Assembly (NCBI GenBank): GCA_036946405.1
Contig: JAQIJC010000001.1
Coordinates: forward strand, 305,501 to 369,500
Source: Sphingomonas phyllosphaerae
GTDB lineage: Bacteria > Pseudomonadota > Alphaproteobacteria > Sphingomonadales > Sphingomonadaceae
Length of the DNA stretch: 64,000 nucleotides
Reading direction: 5' to 3'
This document shows, piece by piece, positions 8,552 to 17,027 of this stretch. The position numbers were made by a program, and so were the translations under genes. Within the stretch, counting starts at the first letter, position 1. Each line of letters starts with the position of its first letter. Under the pieces are notes generated by a model. That model made no database searches. It worked only from the letters and a program-made list of their open reading frames with translations, and had not been told where the DNA came from.

Positions 8552-10027
8552 ATGCGCCCTCTCGCCCTGCTTGCCGCCACCGCGATCGCCGCGTCCCCGC
8601 TTCCGGCGGGTGCGGTCACGCTGATTTCGGCCTTTTCGATCGCCAACGGACCCGATCTGTCCGGGCTGCCCAACACCGGCGACAATCGCCTCGGCGGGTT
8701 CGGGTCAGACCTTAGCTACGACGCGAGCACCGGGACCTTCTGGGGCACCACCGACCGCGGTCCGGGCGGCGGCGTGCTGTCCTACGCCCCCCGGCTGCAA
8801 GGCTTCACGCTCGACATCGACACCGGCGGCAAGATCAACGACTTCACGCTGACCAGCACGATCCTCTACCACGATGGCGCGACCAACTATAACGGCCTCA
8901 ACCCGCAATTGCTGAACGGCAGCGTCAGCGATCTCGGCCGCTCGCTCGATCCCGAGGGGCTGGCGCGGCTGCCCAACGGCAACTTCCTCGTCTCCGACGA
9001 ATATGGCCCGTCGGTGCTCGAGTTCCGCGCCGACGGCCAGTTCGTCCGCGCGTTCGAGACGCCCTCGAACCTCGTGCCCCATGATGCGAAGGGCGGCGTC
9101 GACTATGTCGGCGGCGCGGAGTCGATCGTCACCGGCCGGCAGGACAATCGCGGGTTCGAGGGGCTGACGGTCAGCAAGGACGGCAAGACCGCCTATGCGA
9201 TCCTGCAGGACCCGCTCATCAACGAAGGCCGCGCCGCGGACGGTTCGGCGAACGGCGTCTACAGCCGCAATACCCGCATCGTCGAATTCGATATCGCCTC
9301 GGGCAAGCAGACCAAACAATATGTCTACCAACTCGCCTCGGTCGATGAATTGAACGCCGGGCTGACCAAGAACCAGTTCGACGCCGACAAGCAGGGTCGT
9401 TCGATCGGCGTCTCCTCGCTTCAGGCGGTCGGCGACAACAAGCTGCTGGTGCTGGAACGCGACAATCGCGGCATCGGCGTCGACGATCCCACCGGCAAGA
9501 AGCAGATCGCGGACAAGCGCATCTACGAGATCGACCTGACCCACGCCACCGACGTCAAGGACATCAGCCTCGCCGGCACCAACGACCTGCCTGCCGGCGT
9601 CGTCCCCGTCGCCAAGAGCGCGACGCCGTTCCTCGACATCGCGGCCGCGCTCAAGGCGGCTGGCTACACCGTCCCCGAAAAGATCGAGGGCTTCTCGTTC
9701 GGCCCGCGGCTGGCGGACGGCAGCTATTCGCTCATCATCATCACCGACAACGATTATTCGGTGACGCAATCGGGCAGCGGCGAACAGTTCGATGTCTGCA
9801 CCGGCAAGGGCAGCAGCGCGCAGGTCAAGCTTGGCGCCGCCTGCCCCAAGGGCATGACGCTGATCCCGAGCATGGTCTACAGCTTCAAGGTCAGCGCCGA
9901 CGAATATGCGAAGCTGACCGGCGCGGTGCCCGAACCGAAGAGCTGGGCGATGATGCTCGCCGGCTTCGGCGCGATCGGCGCCACGCTGCGCCGCCGCCGC
10001 AAGCCGATGCGGCGCGCACTCGTCTGA
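8552..10027 (+). CDS. Phytase-like esterase domain protein with PEP-CTERM anchor
   Basis: A 491-aa secreted protein. A signal peptide (ALLAATAIAASPLPAGA) is followed by a beta-propeller region of the esterase-like phytase type (motifs GGFGSDLSYD, LDPEGLARLPNG, NRGFEGLTVSKDG). The C-terminus has a PEP-CTERM sorting signal: VPEPKSWAMM, a hydrophobic helix, then a run of arginines (RRRRK). PEP-CTERM proteins are processed by an exosortase, a system linked to EPS export. No exosortase is in this window. The ATG at 8552 follows a good GGAG site; a TTG six codons upstream is less likely. A 112-bp gap precedes it, so it may have its own promoter. Confidence 0.85.
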   Translation: MRPLALLAATAIAASPLPAGAVTLISAFSIANGPDLSGLPNTGDNRLGGFGSDLSYDASTGTFWGTTDRGPGGGVLSYAPRLQGFTLDIDTGGKINDFTLTSTILYHDGATNYNGLNPQLLNGSVSDLGRSLDPEGLARLPNGNFLVSDEYGPSVLEFRADGQFVRAFETPSNLVPHDAKGGVDYVGGAESIVTGRQDNRGFEGLTVSKDGKTAYAILQDPLINEGRAADGSANGVYSRNTRIVEFDIASGKQTKQYVYQLASVDELNAGLTKNQFDADKQGRSIGVSSLQAVGDNKLLVLERDNRGIGVDDPTGKKQIADKRIYEIDLTHATDVKDISLAGTNDLPAGVVPVAKSATPFLDIAAALKAAGYTVPEKIEGFSFGPRLADGSYSLIIITDNDYSVTQSGSGEQFDVCTGKGSSAQVKLGAACPKGMTLIPSMVYSFKVSADEYAKLTGAVPEPKSWAMMLAGFGAIGATLRRRRKPMRRALV

Positions 10028-10059
10028 CGCGCGTCGGGTCAATCGGACAAATAGAACCG

Positions 10060-10114
10060 CTCGCCCTGAGCTTGTCGACGGGCGTGTCCAAAGCGCGCAC
10101 GCCTGGACACGCCC
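10060..10114. terminator. Hairpin between convergent genes, probable bidirectional terminator
   Basis: A perfect 11-bp inverted repeat (GGGCGTGTCCA at 10080-10090, TGGACACGCCC at 10104-10114) with a 13-nt loop sits between the convergent esterase-like and FrhB-like genes. It is preceded by GCCCTGAGCTTGTCGACGGG, a sequence resembling a REP-type repeat common in alphaproteobacterial intergenic regions. There is no strong T tract. Confidence 0.5.
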
Positions 10115-10138
10115 GGAACGAACGGCACGCGAGCCCTG

Positions 10139-11500
10139 CTATCGCGCCCGCCGGTCCGGCAGCACGCGATCGACCCATTTGCCCAGCCGCCCGTGCGACC
10201 AGGCCAGCGCGCGATACACCGCCAGCACCCGCCGCGCCCAGCCGGTGTAAAGCCCCGCCCGCCCAGTGAACAACGCAAGCCGCGCGATCCGGTGGCTGTC
10301 GCGCGCGATCATATGGCGCATCCGATAGACCAGCCGCCGCCGCAGCGGCAGCCCGGCCGCCGACGGCGCGACACGCTTGACCGGGCGCAACCGGCCTCCG
10401 CGTCGCCACGTCAGCCGATACGCCAGTCCCTCGCGGCGATGCCGGAACCCCGCCGCCTGCGTCTGCTCGACGAACGCCGCATCGACCGCGCGCAGCGCTA
10501 GCCGCCCGTCCGCCACCGCGCCCGCGATCATCGCATGGATCGCGGGCGAGCGCGCGATCACCACATTGGTCCCGCGCCCGTCCGACGCATAGGGCTCGAC
10601 CCATGCATCGCCGAACGCGACATCGGCGGTTTCGGCCACCACATCGTCGCACCAGTCGCACGCCGGATTCTGGAAGAACCCCGCGCCCCAGTCGCCATCC
10701 GCCAGATGCCACCAATCCTCGGCCCGCGTGCTGCCGTCGTCGAGCGTCAGGTGCGCGCGATACCAATTGGCCGGGCGGCTGGCGTCCTTGATCCGGTAAT
10801 CGACGCCGCGCACCCGCGCGATCGGCGCGCCGAGCTGCCACGCGAAGCTATCGACTAGCCGCGCGCTCTTCTGATGGCCGCAGAACAGCCCGAGCAGCTG
10901 CGTCACCCGCGCGCCGATCACCGGATCGGTGCGGCGCAACAGGTTGAGTGCCTTGATGAAGCACGGCACCGCGACCACGGCATAGCGCCCCGGCGTCGCG
11001 CGGATCGCCGCGATCACCGTCGACAGTTCGACCGGATAGTAACGCGACTTTGCCCCGCCCGCGATCTCGCCAGCGTCGCGCGAAAGCCGATAGGAGAAGA
11101 ACCGCCCGTCCGCCTGCGGATCGGCGACCGGCGCGACATGCGCGACCGCATCGACCGCGCCGGTGCGCAGCAACTCCGCCGCGACCCAGCTGACCATCCC
11201 GCCCGAACTGCCGTTATCGCGAAACCCGCCCTCCGCGACATGCCCGACCCACGTCGATTCGAACCGCCCGAGCAGATCGCTCTGCGCCGGTGCGGCGGGG
11301 AAGCGCTCGGCGGCCAGCACATTCTCGTTCGCCGCGATGGGCGAAAACGGGCAGCGCGCCGCGAAGTCCGCGCCGCCCGGCGTGCCCGGTTCGGGCTTCC
11401 ACAGCCCGTCGCGGTCCATCCGCATCGCCGCCGCACAGCCGCCGCAGCCGATGCACAGCCCCGCGCCGACGATATCGTCCGGGTGCCGCGCCTCAGCCAA
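10139..11500 (-). CDS. FrhB-family iron-sulfur flavoprotein (F420 hydrogenase beta-like)
   Basis: A 453-aa protein of the coenzyme F420 hydrogenase/dehydrogenase beta-subunit family. The N-terminus has the ferredoxin-like motif CIGCGGC (residues 17-23) plus a distant CP (ARCPFSP), as for a 4Fe-4S cluster. The FrhB domain follows, with GGMVSW, VVAVPCFIKALNLL, FCGHQKS and NPACDWCDDVVAETADVAFGDAW. Members of this family often sit beside polysaccharide pyruvyl transferases in EPS loci, as here, although the host is not expected to use F420 for hydrogen metabolism. It overlaps the pyruvyl transferase stop by 8 bp. Role (inference): redox modification of a polysaccharide precursor. Confidence 0.85.
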   Translation of the reverse strand: MAEARHPDDIVGAGLCIGCGGCAAAMRMDRDGLWKPEPGTPGGADFAARCPFSPIAANENVLAAERFPAAPAQSDLLGRFESTWVGHVAEGGFRDNGSSGGMVSWVAAELLRTGAVDAVAHVAPVADPQADGRFFSYRLSRDAGEIAGGAKSRYYPVELSTVIAAIRATPGRYAVVAVPCFIKALNLLRRTDPVIGARVTQLLGLFCGHQKSARLVDSFAWQLGAPIARVRGVDYRIKDASRPANWYRAHLTLDDGSTRAEDWWHLADGDWGAGFFQNPACDWCDDVVAETADVAFGDAWVEPYASDGRGTNVVIARSPAIHAMIAGAVADGRLALRAVDAAFVEQTQAAGFRHRREGLAYRLTWRRGGRLRPVKRVAPSAAGLPLRRRLVYRMRHMIARDSHRIARLALFTGRAGLYTGWARRVLAVYRALAWSHGRLGKWVDRVLPDRRAR

Positions 11501-12563
11501 GCGCGGCGCCGAGGAACGCGGTCGATTGCGCGCGCAATGTCGCGATCCGCTCGCCGATCCGCGGATCGTGCGGCGCGGTGAGCAACGTGTCGTAGTCCGC
11601 GTTCGCCGTCTCTGGCGCGACGATATGCCGCTGCGCCTCCAGCGCCGCCGCCAGATCGCGTACCTTGTTGAACCGATAGGGCGACGGAGCGGTCACGAAC
11701 GGCGTCCCGTGCACCAGCGCGAAGACGCAGCCGTGGAAGAAATTCGTGACCAGCGCGCTCGCGCCTGCCACCCGCTCGGCGAACGCTTCGGGTCCGGCGT
11801 CGATCTCCTGAGTGTCGGCCCAGTCGTTGCGGTATCCGATGCTGTGCAGCCGCACGTCGTGCCGCTTCGCCCACTGCCGCATCGCCTGCGCGAGCCAGTC
11901 GGGAAAGCCATGACCATAGACCAGCGCGTAGCGCTCGCCCTCCGGCACACCCCGTGGCACGGGATCGCCGAATTGCAGCACCGGATCGAGCACCAGCGGT
12001 GGCGTCTCGCCCAGCGCACCGCCGATCAGCACCTGCGCATTGGCATCCCGCACCGAGATCGCGGTGAAGCGCCGCAGCCGGTCCACCCACTCATCACCGA
12101 TGCCGTCGGCCGCATCGTGGTTGCCGAAACTGGCGGCATAGGAAACCAGCCGCGGCGTGGTCAGCCCGTCGCCGAAGAACAACGGGGTCGAGGCATACCA
12201 GGGATGGCGGAAATTCCACACTTCGTCGCTGCCGATCACCACCGCGTCCAGCGCGCCGAGTGCACCCGGATCGTCGATCGCGAACGCGGCCGAGCGCGGA
12301 AGTTGCTCGATGGCGGTAACGAACCGCCGCGCCTTGGCCTTGTACGCCGCCAGATCGCCCGCGGCCGTCCGCTCCGGCAGCGTCGGCTGCAACGCGCACC
12401 GCCACTCGGCGCGCACCACCGCCTCACTGTGATGATCGAGCAGCAGCGCGTCATGCCCCATGGCGCGCAGTCCTTCGACCAGGCACCGCGCCTGCCAATA
12501 GGAGCCGTAATTGATGCAGCGGTGAAAGGTCAGGACGCCGACCTGCGCGGGCAATTCGTTCAT
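11493..12563 (-). CDS. Polysaccharide pyruvyl transferase family protein
   Basis: About 356 aa. The N-terminus (GVLTFHRCINYGSYWQA) is the family's typical opening. Further motifs are VVIGSDEVWNFRHPW, YAASFG, RDANAQVL and, near the C-terminus, TNFFHGCVFALVHGTPF with a conserved His. These match the WcaK/CsaB superfamily, which adds pyruvate ketals from PEP to sugars of exopolysaccharides. The ATG at 12563 is used; a TTG at 12584 in the same frame would add seven residues. It is read on the opposite strand to the main EPS operon and is followed by the FrhB-like gene, with overlapping ends. Confidence 0.88.
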   Translation of the reverse strand: MNELPAQVGVLTFHRCINYGSYWQARCLVEGLRAMGHDALLLDHHSEAVVRAEWRCALQPTLPERTAAGDLAAYKAKARRFVTAIEQLPRSAAFAIDDPGALGALDAVVIGSDEVWNFRHPWYASTPLFFGDGLTTPRLVSYAASFGNHDAADGIGDEWVDRLRRFTAISVRDANAQVLIGGALGETPPLVLDPVLQFGDPVPRGVPEGERYALVYGHGFPDWLAQAMRQWAKRHDVRLHSIGYRNDWADTQEIDAGPEAFAERVAGASALVTNFFHGCVFALVHGTPFVTAPSPYRFNKVRDLAAALEAQRHIVAPETANADYDTLLTAPHDPRIGERIATLRAQSTAFLGAALG

Positions 12564-12659
12564 TACCGCGACAATCTTCGGCAAGCGCCGCGGTTCCGGT
12601 CACCGGGCATCCCGCGGGCGGAAGCGGTTCGTTAACACCTCCATGCCACCCCTCCCGGG

Positions 12660-13046
12660 ATGCGGATCGTCCACCTGTACAAATCGCTGATCGACACGGT
12701 CGTCGCCTGGGGCGGCTCGGCGGCCTTGCTGCACGTCCATGTCGGAATGGCGATCTATCTGGCGGTGTTGCTCATGGTGCGTCAGCGTCGCGCCGGCAGC
12801 GTTGCGTTGCAGGTCGTGCTCGCCGCCGAACTGGGGAACGAAGTCATGGACTGGCTCAACGCCAGCCCGGACTGGACCTGGTCCGACACCGCGTCGGATG
12901 TCGCGCTGACATTGCTATGGCCGGTCGCGATCACCGCGGTGCTCGCATGGCGGCGTCGGCGTTGGCGAAAGTCGGGCGCGACCATGGCGCGATCTGACGC
13001 GATTTCGCTTCGTGCAAAGGGACATGTCCCAATTGCAAGCACCTGA
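12660..13046 (+). CDS. Small membrane protein of unknown function
   Basis: A 128-aa protein with about two hydrophobic segments (AALLHVHVGMAIYLAVLLMV and DVALTLLWPVAITAVLAW), with a Glu/Asp-containing loop (AAELGNEVMDWLNASPDW) between them. It ends in a basic cytoplasmic tail. I do not recognise a family. It lies 96 bp from the divergent pyruvyl transferase and 83 bp upstream of the UDP-glucose dehydrogenase. The reading frame has the base use of its neighbours, which supports it being real. The upstream sequence (CCACCCCTCCCGGG) gives no clear ribosome site. Confidence 0.6.
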   Translation: MRIVHLYKSLIDTVVAWGGSAALLHVHVGMAIYLAVLLMVRQRRAGSVALQVVLAAELGNEVMDWLNASPDWTWSDTASDVALTLLWPVAITAVLAWRRRRWRKSGATMARSDAISLRAKGHVPIAST

Positions 13047-13129
13047 ACGCTTGCCAGACGGGCGGTTGAGTCGCTAGCGGCAAGGCTTGCGATACCGCCG
13101 GGGGCGGTTGATTCAAGGGAGCGACCGTC

Positions 13130-14431
13130 TTGCGCATTACCATGATCGGTTCGGGCTATGTCGGCCTGGTCTCAGGCACGTGCTTTGCCGACTTCGGCCA
13201 TGACGTGATCTGCGTCGACAAGGACAAGGGCAAGATCGACCGGCTGCTCGCCGGCAAGATGCCGATCTACGAGCCGGGGCTCGAGGATCTGGTCGCGCGC
13301 AACGTCGCGGCGGGCCGCCTGAAGTTCACGACCGACATCAAGGAAGCGGTCGCGGGGGCGGATGCGGTGTTCATCGGCGTCGGCACGCCGACGCGCCGCG
13401 GCGACGGCCATGCCGATCTGTCCTACGTCTACGCCGCCGCCAAGGAAATCGGCGAGGCGCTGACCGGCTATGCGGTGATCGTCACCAAGTCGACCGTGCC
13501 GGTCGGCACCGGCGACGAGGTGGAGCGGATCATTCGCGAGGCCGCGCCGAACGCCGAATTCGGCGTCGTGTCAAACCCGGAATTCCTCCGCGAAGGCGCG
13601 GCGATCGACGATTTCAAGCGTCCGGACCGGATCGTGATCGGCTCGGGCGACGACCGCGCGACCGAGGTGATGCGTCAGGTCTATCGTCCGCTGTACCTCA
13701 ATGCCGCGCCGATCCTCGTCACCGCGCGCCGCACCGCCGAGCTGATCAAATACGCCGGCAATGCGTTCCTCGCGACCAAGATCACCTTCATCAACGAAAT
13801 CGCGGACCTGTGCGAAAAGGTCGGCGCCGACGTGAAGGACGTCAGCCGCGGGATCGGGCTCGACAACCGCATCGGCTCGAAGTTCCTCCACGCCGGCCCG
13901 GGCTATGGCGGGTCGTGCTTCCCCAAGGACACGCTCGCGCTGCTCAAGACCAGCCAGGACTATGACGCCCCGCAGCGGATCGTCGAGGCGGTGGTCGCGG
14001 TCAACGACAACCGCAAGCGCGCGATGGGCCGCAAGATCGTCCATGCGATGGGCGACGACGTCCGCGGCAAGACGATCGCGGTGCTCGGGCTGACCTTCAA
14101 GCCGAACACCGACGATATGCGCGACTCGCCCGCCATCGCGGTGATCCAGGCGTTGCAGGATGCCGGTGCGAAGGTGAAGGCGTTCGATCCCGAGGGCACC
14201 GAGCAGGCCAAGCTCGTGCTTGACAACGTCGATTATTGCGACGGCCCGTATCAGGCGATCGAGGGCGCCGACGCGCTGGCGATCGTCACCGAATGGGACG
14301 AGTTCCGCGCGCTCGACCTGCCGCGCGTCAAGTCGCTGCTCAAGGAGCCGATCCTGATCGACCTCCGCAACATCTACACCCCCGCCGAAGTACAGGCGGC
14401 GGGCTTCCGCTACACCAGCATCGGCCGCTGA
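13130..14431 (+). CDS. ugd: UDP-glucose 6-dehydrogenase
   Basis: A 433-aa enzyme that oxidises UDP-glucose to UDP-glucuronate with two NAD+, supplying an acidic sugar for EPS. It has a Rossmann motif at the N-terminus (MIGSGYVGLVSGTCFADFG), the central lysine/asparagine region (RRTAELIKYAGNAFLATKITFINE), the catalytic cysteine in GPGYGGSCFPKD (near residue 262) and a C-terminal UDP-binding domain (GLTFKPNTDDMRDSPA). Homologues begin MxITMIG, which points to the rare TTG at 13130 (13 nt after AAGGGAG) rather than the ATG four codons later. It is separately transcribed but fits the EPS locus. Confidence 0.93.
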   Translation: MRITMIGSGYVGLVSGTCFADFGHDVICVDKDKGKIDRLLAGKMPIYEPGLEDLVARNVAAGRLKFTTDIKEAVAGADAVFIGVGTPTRRGDGHADLSYVYAAAKEIGEALTGYAVIVTKSTVPVGTGDEVERIIREAAPNAEFGVVSNPEFLREGAAIDDFKRPDRIVIGSGDDRATEVMRQVYRPLYLNAAPILVTARRTAELIKYAGNAFLATKITFINEIADLCEKVGADVKDVSRGIGLDNRIGSKFLHAGPGYGGSCFPKDTLALLKTSQDYDAPQRIVEAVVAVNDNRKRAMGRKIVHAMGDDVRGKTIAVLGLTFKPNTDDMRDSPAIAVIQALQDAGAKVKAFDPEGTEQAKLVLDNVDYCDGPYQAIEGADALAIVTEWDEFRALDLPRVKSLLKEPILIDLRNIYTPAEVQAAGFRYTSIGR

Positions 14432-14511
14432 TCGAAGCGGTGGGGTTCCGGGCGGCGAGACACCTTCCGTCGCCCGGACCCGATCAGGGACCCCGCCTCT
14501 TAGTCAAAGTT

Positions 14512-14607
14512 CGTCATCCCCGCGCAGGCGGGGATCCAGACGCGCAGGTCCGTCGACAGAGACGCAGCCGTCCGAGGTTCTGGATATTCGCCTGCGCGGG
14601 GATGACG
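14512..14607. repeat. Mirrored palindromic repeat element
   Basis: Two arms of about 29 bp face each other: CGTCATCCCCGCGCAGGCGG... at 14512-14540 and its near reverse complement ending ...GCGGGGATGACG at 14579-14607. About 38 bp lie between them. The arms begin and end with CGTCATCCC/GATGACG. A second copy of the same family is at 26856-26949. It lies between the convergent ugd and the downstream hypothetical gene, where a folded RNA could also terminate transcription. Confidence 0.8.
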
Positions 14608-14639
14608 GAAGTGACGGAACGGCGGTTAACCCGAACCGC

Positions 14640-15209
14640 CTACCCCGCCGGCAGACACTCACGCCGCTGATCGACCCGATCCGCCCCGCCCGGCGCGCGC
14701 GTCAGCACCGACAGCGCACGGCACGTCCGCCCGCCCTCCGCCTCCGCCGCGCCCGCGACGACGAAGCCGTGCACCTGCCCGGCCGATTCATACCATTCCT
14801 GCACCTCGCCGCTGCGCAGCGCCGCCGCGATCGCCGTCGCGCGGCTGCCGGTGTCGAGCGGCAGATCGTTGACCACCGCCTTCTTGACCGCCATCGCCGG
14901 CACCACCGGACGCGCCGCCACCACCGGCGAAGGCGGGGCGATCACCTGCTGTGGCACCGGTACGCTCACCGCGTATCTCACCGGCCGCACCGGCGGCGCA
15001 TGGGTCGCCGCCATCGACAGCCCGCCCGCGCTCAGCGCCAGCACCACGCCCAGCACCCCCGCGGCGCGCCAGCCGCCGCCCGACCGCGACCGCGCCGGCT
15101 CGTAGAACGGATAGTGCAGCCCCGGTCCCGCGAAACGGCGCTCGCGCGTGATCCGCAGCGGCCCCAATTCGATCACCGTGCGTCGGATGATGTCGCGCCC
15201 GCCTGTCAC
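14640..15209 (-). CDS. Hypothetical single-pass membrane protein
   Basis: A 189-aa protein. It has a basic cytoplasmic N-terminus (IIRRTVIELGPLRITRERR), one membrane helix (AAGVLGVVLALSAGGLSMAA), a Pro/Val/Ala-rich linker, and a C-terminal extracytoplasmic part with two cysteines (GRTCRALSVL and RRECLPAG) that could form a disulphide. I do not recognise a family. The GTG at 15209 is chosen because CAGGAGAGC is well placed before it; an upstream extension would overlap the peptidase gene. It lies 59 bp downstream of the M28 peptidase on the same strand. Confidence 0.6.
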   Translation of the reverse strand: MTGGRDIIRRTVIELGPLRITRERRFAGPGLHYPFYEPARSRSGGGWRAAGVLGVVLALSAGGLSMAATHAPPVRPVRYAVSVPVPQQVIAPPSPVVAARPVVPAMAVKKAVVNDLPLDTGSRATAIAAALRSGEVQEWYESAGQVHGFVVAGAAEAEGGRTCRALSVLTRAPGGADRVDQRRECLPAG

Positions 15210-15268
15210 CTGCCGCTCTCCTGCCAAGCGACCTTCATCGGCCGCCGCGCGCCGCTTGGCAAGCACGG

Positions 15269-16909
15269 TCAATCCGCCATCGGTCCATCGAAGAGCAGCC
15301 CGAAATAATCGCCCTTGTTCCACACCGGCCGCTGCGGCGCATCGGCGATCTCGCGCGCGATCCGGTAATTGGCGTCGACAAACCGCACCCCCTGATCCCA
15401 CAGGATCGGCTGCGTCAGATCGTCGCAGGGCTTGTGATAGCAATTGTCCATGAACGTCGCGATCGCCGCCTTGCCCGGCCCCTTCTCGCCCGGCCACAGG
15501 AACACCGAGGGCACGCCCTTCTGCACGAAGCGATAATGGTCGCTTCGGACGAAGATCGCTTGCTCGGGCATCGGGTCGGGCGACAGGCCGACGCCGATCC
15601 CGGCCACCGCGCGCGCGATGATCGGCCCAAGCGTCGAGCGATCGCCGCCGAACGCCACCATATCCTCGAACGTGTAGGTCAGGATCGGCATGTCGAGGTT
15701 CACGTCGGCGACGATATCGCCGATTGGCACGGTCGGATGGTTCGCGAAATAATCGCTGCCGACCAGTCCCTTCTCCTCGGCGGTCACCGCGAGGAAGAGG
15801 ATGCTGCGCTTCGGCGGGGTCGCGGTCTTGAAGCGCTTGGCGGCCTCGATCAGGCTCGCGATCCCGATCCCGTCGTCGAGCGCGCCGTTATAGATCGTGT
15901 CACCGTTCACCGCCTTGCCGACCCCGACATGATCGAGGTGCGCGGACAGCACCACCGTCTCCTTGCCCAGCACCGGGTCACTGCCCGGAATCATCCCGAC
16001 GACATTGCTGCTCGGGATCGCGCGGAATTTGGTCGCGCTGGCGATCGACAGCGTGCCCGCGGCCGTGGCGGGCCGCACCCTCAGCGTCTTGCGCGCCGCC
16101 CCCTTGGCGAGCGCCCGCCACTGCCGTCCGAACACCTTCGCCGCGCCCGCCGGCGACAGCGTTGCCAGCAACGGCGCACCACTGGCGTTGCCGGTGCCGT
16201 CCGGCCGCGCCCAGGTGATCCGCTCGGCCGCATAGCCCTTCGTCACCGCCGCGAACGACGGCGCGCCGCGCCCGGGCTTGCGCAGGTCGGCGATCGCGAT
16301 CACCCCGACCGCGCCATGCTTCGCCGCCGCACTCTGCCGCGCCGCCGCGCTACCGAACGTCGCCGCCACCTCGCTCGGCAGCCCGGCCGGTGAACCCCCG
16401 ACATAGGCGACGATCTTGCCGCGCACGTCGACGCCCGCATAATCGTCCAGCCCATATTGCGGCGCTTCCAGCCCGTAGCCGACGAACACCACCGGGGCGG
16501 CAACCGCGGTCGCCTTCGCCGCCGGATTGGCCGCCGGGGTGAAGTCCTTGCCGAACGCCAGCGGCACCGCCGCCCCGCCCGCCGCGGTCCACGACGCACG
16601 CCCCTCGTCCGCGATCGCGTACCCGGTCAGCGGCACCTTCTGCAGATAGCCGCCCTCGTCGCCCATCGGCTTCAGCCCGGCGGCATAGAATTGCGCGGCG
16701 ACATATTGCGCGGCGATGTCGAACTCGGGCGAGCCGACGTCGCGCCCCTTCATCGCGTCGGACGCGAGGAACATCACATGCGCCTTCATCGCCGCCTGAT
16801 CGGCGGGCAGCGGCGCATTCAGCGCGGCGTTGCGCGCGGCGGGCGTCGTCTGGGCGAGCGCGGTGGCGGAAAGCGCGAGCAACGGCAGGAAAGCGAACGA
16901 ACGAAACAT
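15269..16909 (-). CDS. Secreted M28-family zinc metallopeptidase
   Basis: A 546-aa protein with a clear signal peptide (MFRSFAFLPLLALSATALAQ). A protease-associated insert is followed by the M28 peptidase core. Candidate zinc ligands and catalytic residues are the His in LSAHLDHVG, the Asp in NGALDDGIG, the Glu pair in VTAEEKGLVGSDYF, the Asp in DVNLDMP and the late His in YHKPCDD. These enzymes are periplasmic or secreted aminopeptidases. An in-frame GTG two codons upstream is possible, but the ATG fits the signal peptide better. It diverges from pepN with a 118-bp shared promoter region. Confidence 0.9.
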   Translation of the reverse strand: MFRSFAFLPLLALSATALAQTTPAARNAALNAPLPADQAAMKAHVMFLASDAMKGRDVGSPEFDIAAQYVAAQFYAAGLKPMGDEGGYLQKVPLTGYAIADEGRASWTAAGGAAVPLAFGKDFTPAANPAAKATAVAAPVVFVGYGLEAPQYGLDDYAGVDVRGKIVAYVGGSPAGLPSEVAATFGSAAARQSAAAKHGAVGVIAIADLRKPGRGAPSFAAVTKGYAAERITWARPDGTGNASGAPLLATLSPAGAAKVFGRQWRALAKGAARKTLRVRPATAAGTLSIASATKFRAIPSSNVVGMIPGSDPVLGKETVVLSAHLDHVGVGKAVNGDTIYNGALDDGIGIASLIEAAKRFKTATPPKRSILFLAVTAEEKGLVGSDYFANHPTVPIGDIVADVNLDMPILTYTFEDMVAFGGDRSTLGPIIARAVAGIGVGLSPDPMPEQAIFVRSDHYRFVQKGVPSVFLWPGEKGPGKAAIATFMDNCYHKPCDDLTQPILWDQGVRFVDANYRIAREIADAPQRPVWNKGDYFGLLFDGPMAD

Positions 16910-17027
16910 GGACACGCCCGGGTGGAAGAGGAAGGATCGCTGACCTTACGGGGCAAGATGGTTGCCGTCGAGACGATCGCGCGGCTTTCGGATGGAACCA
17001 TCGCCGCGAGTTCGTCATAGTTGGCGC

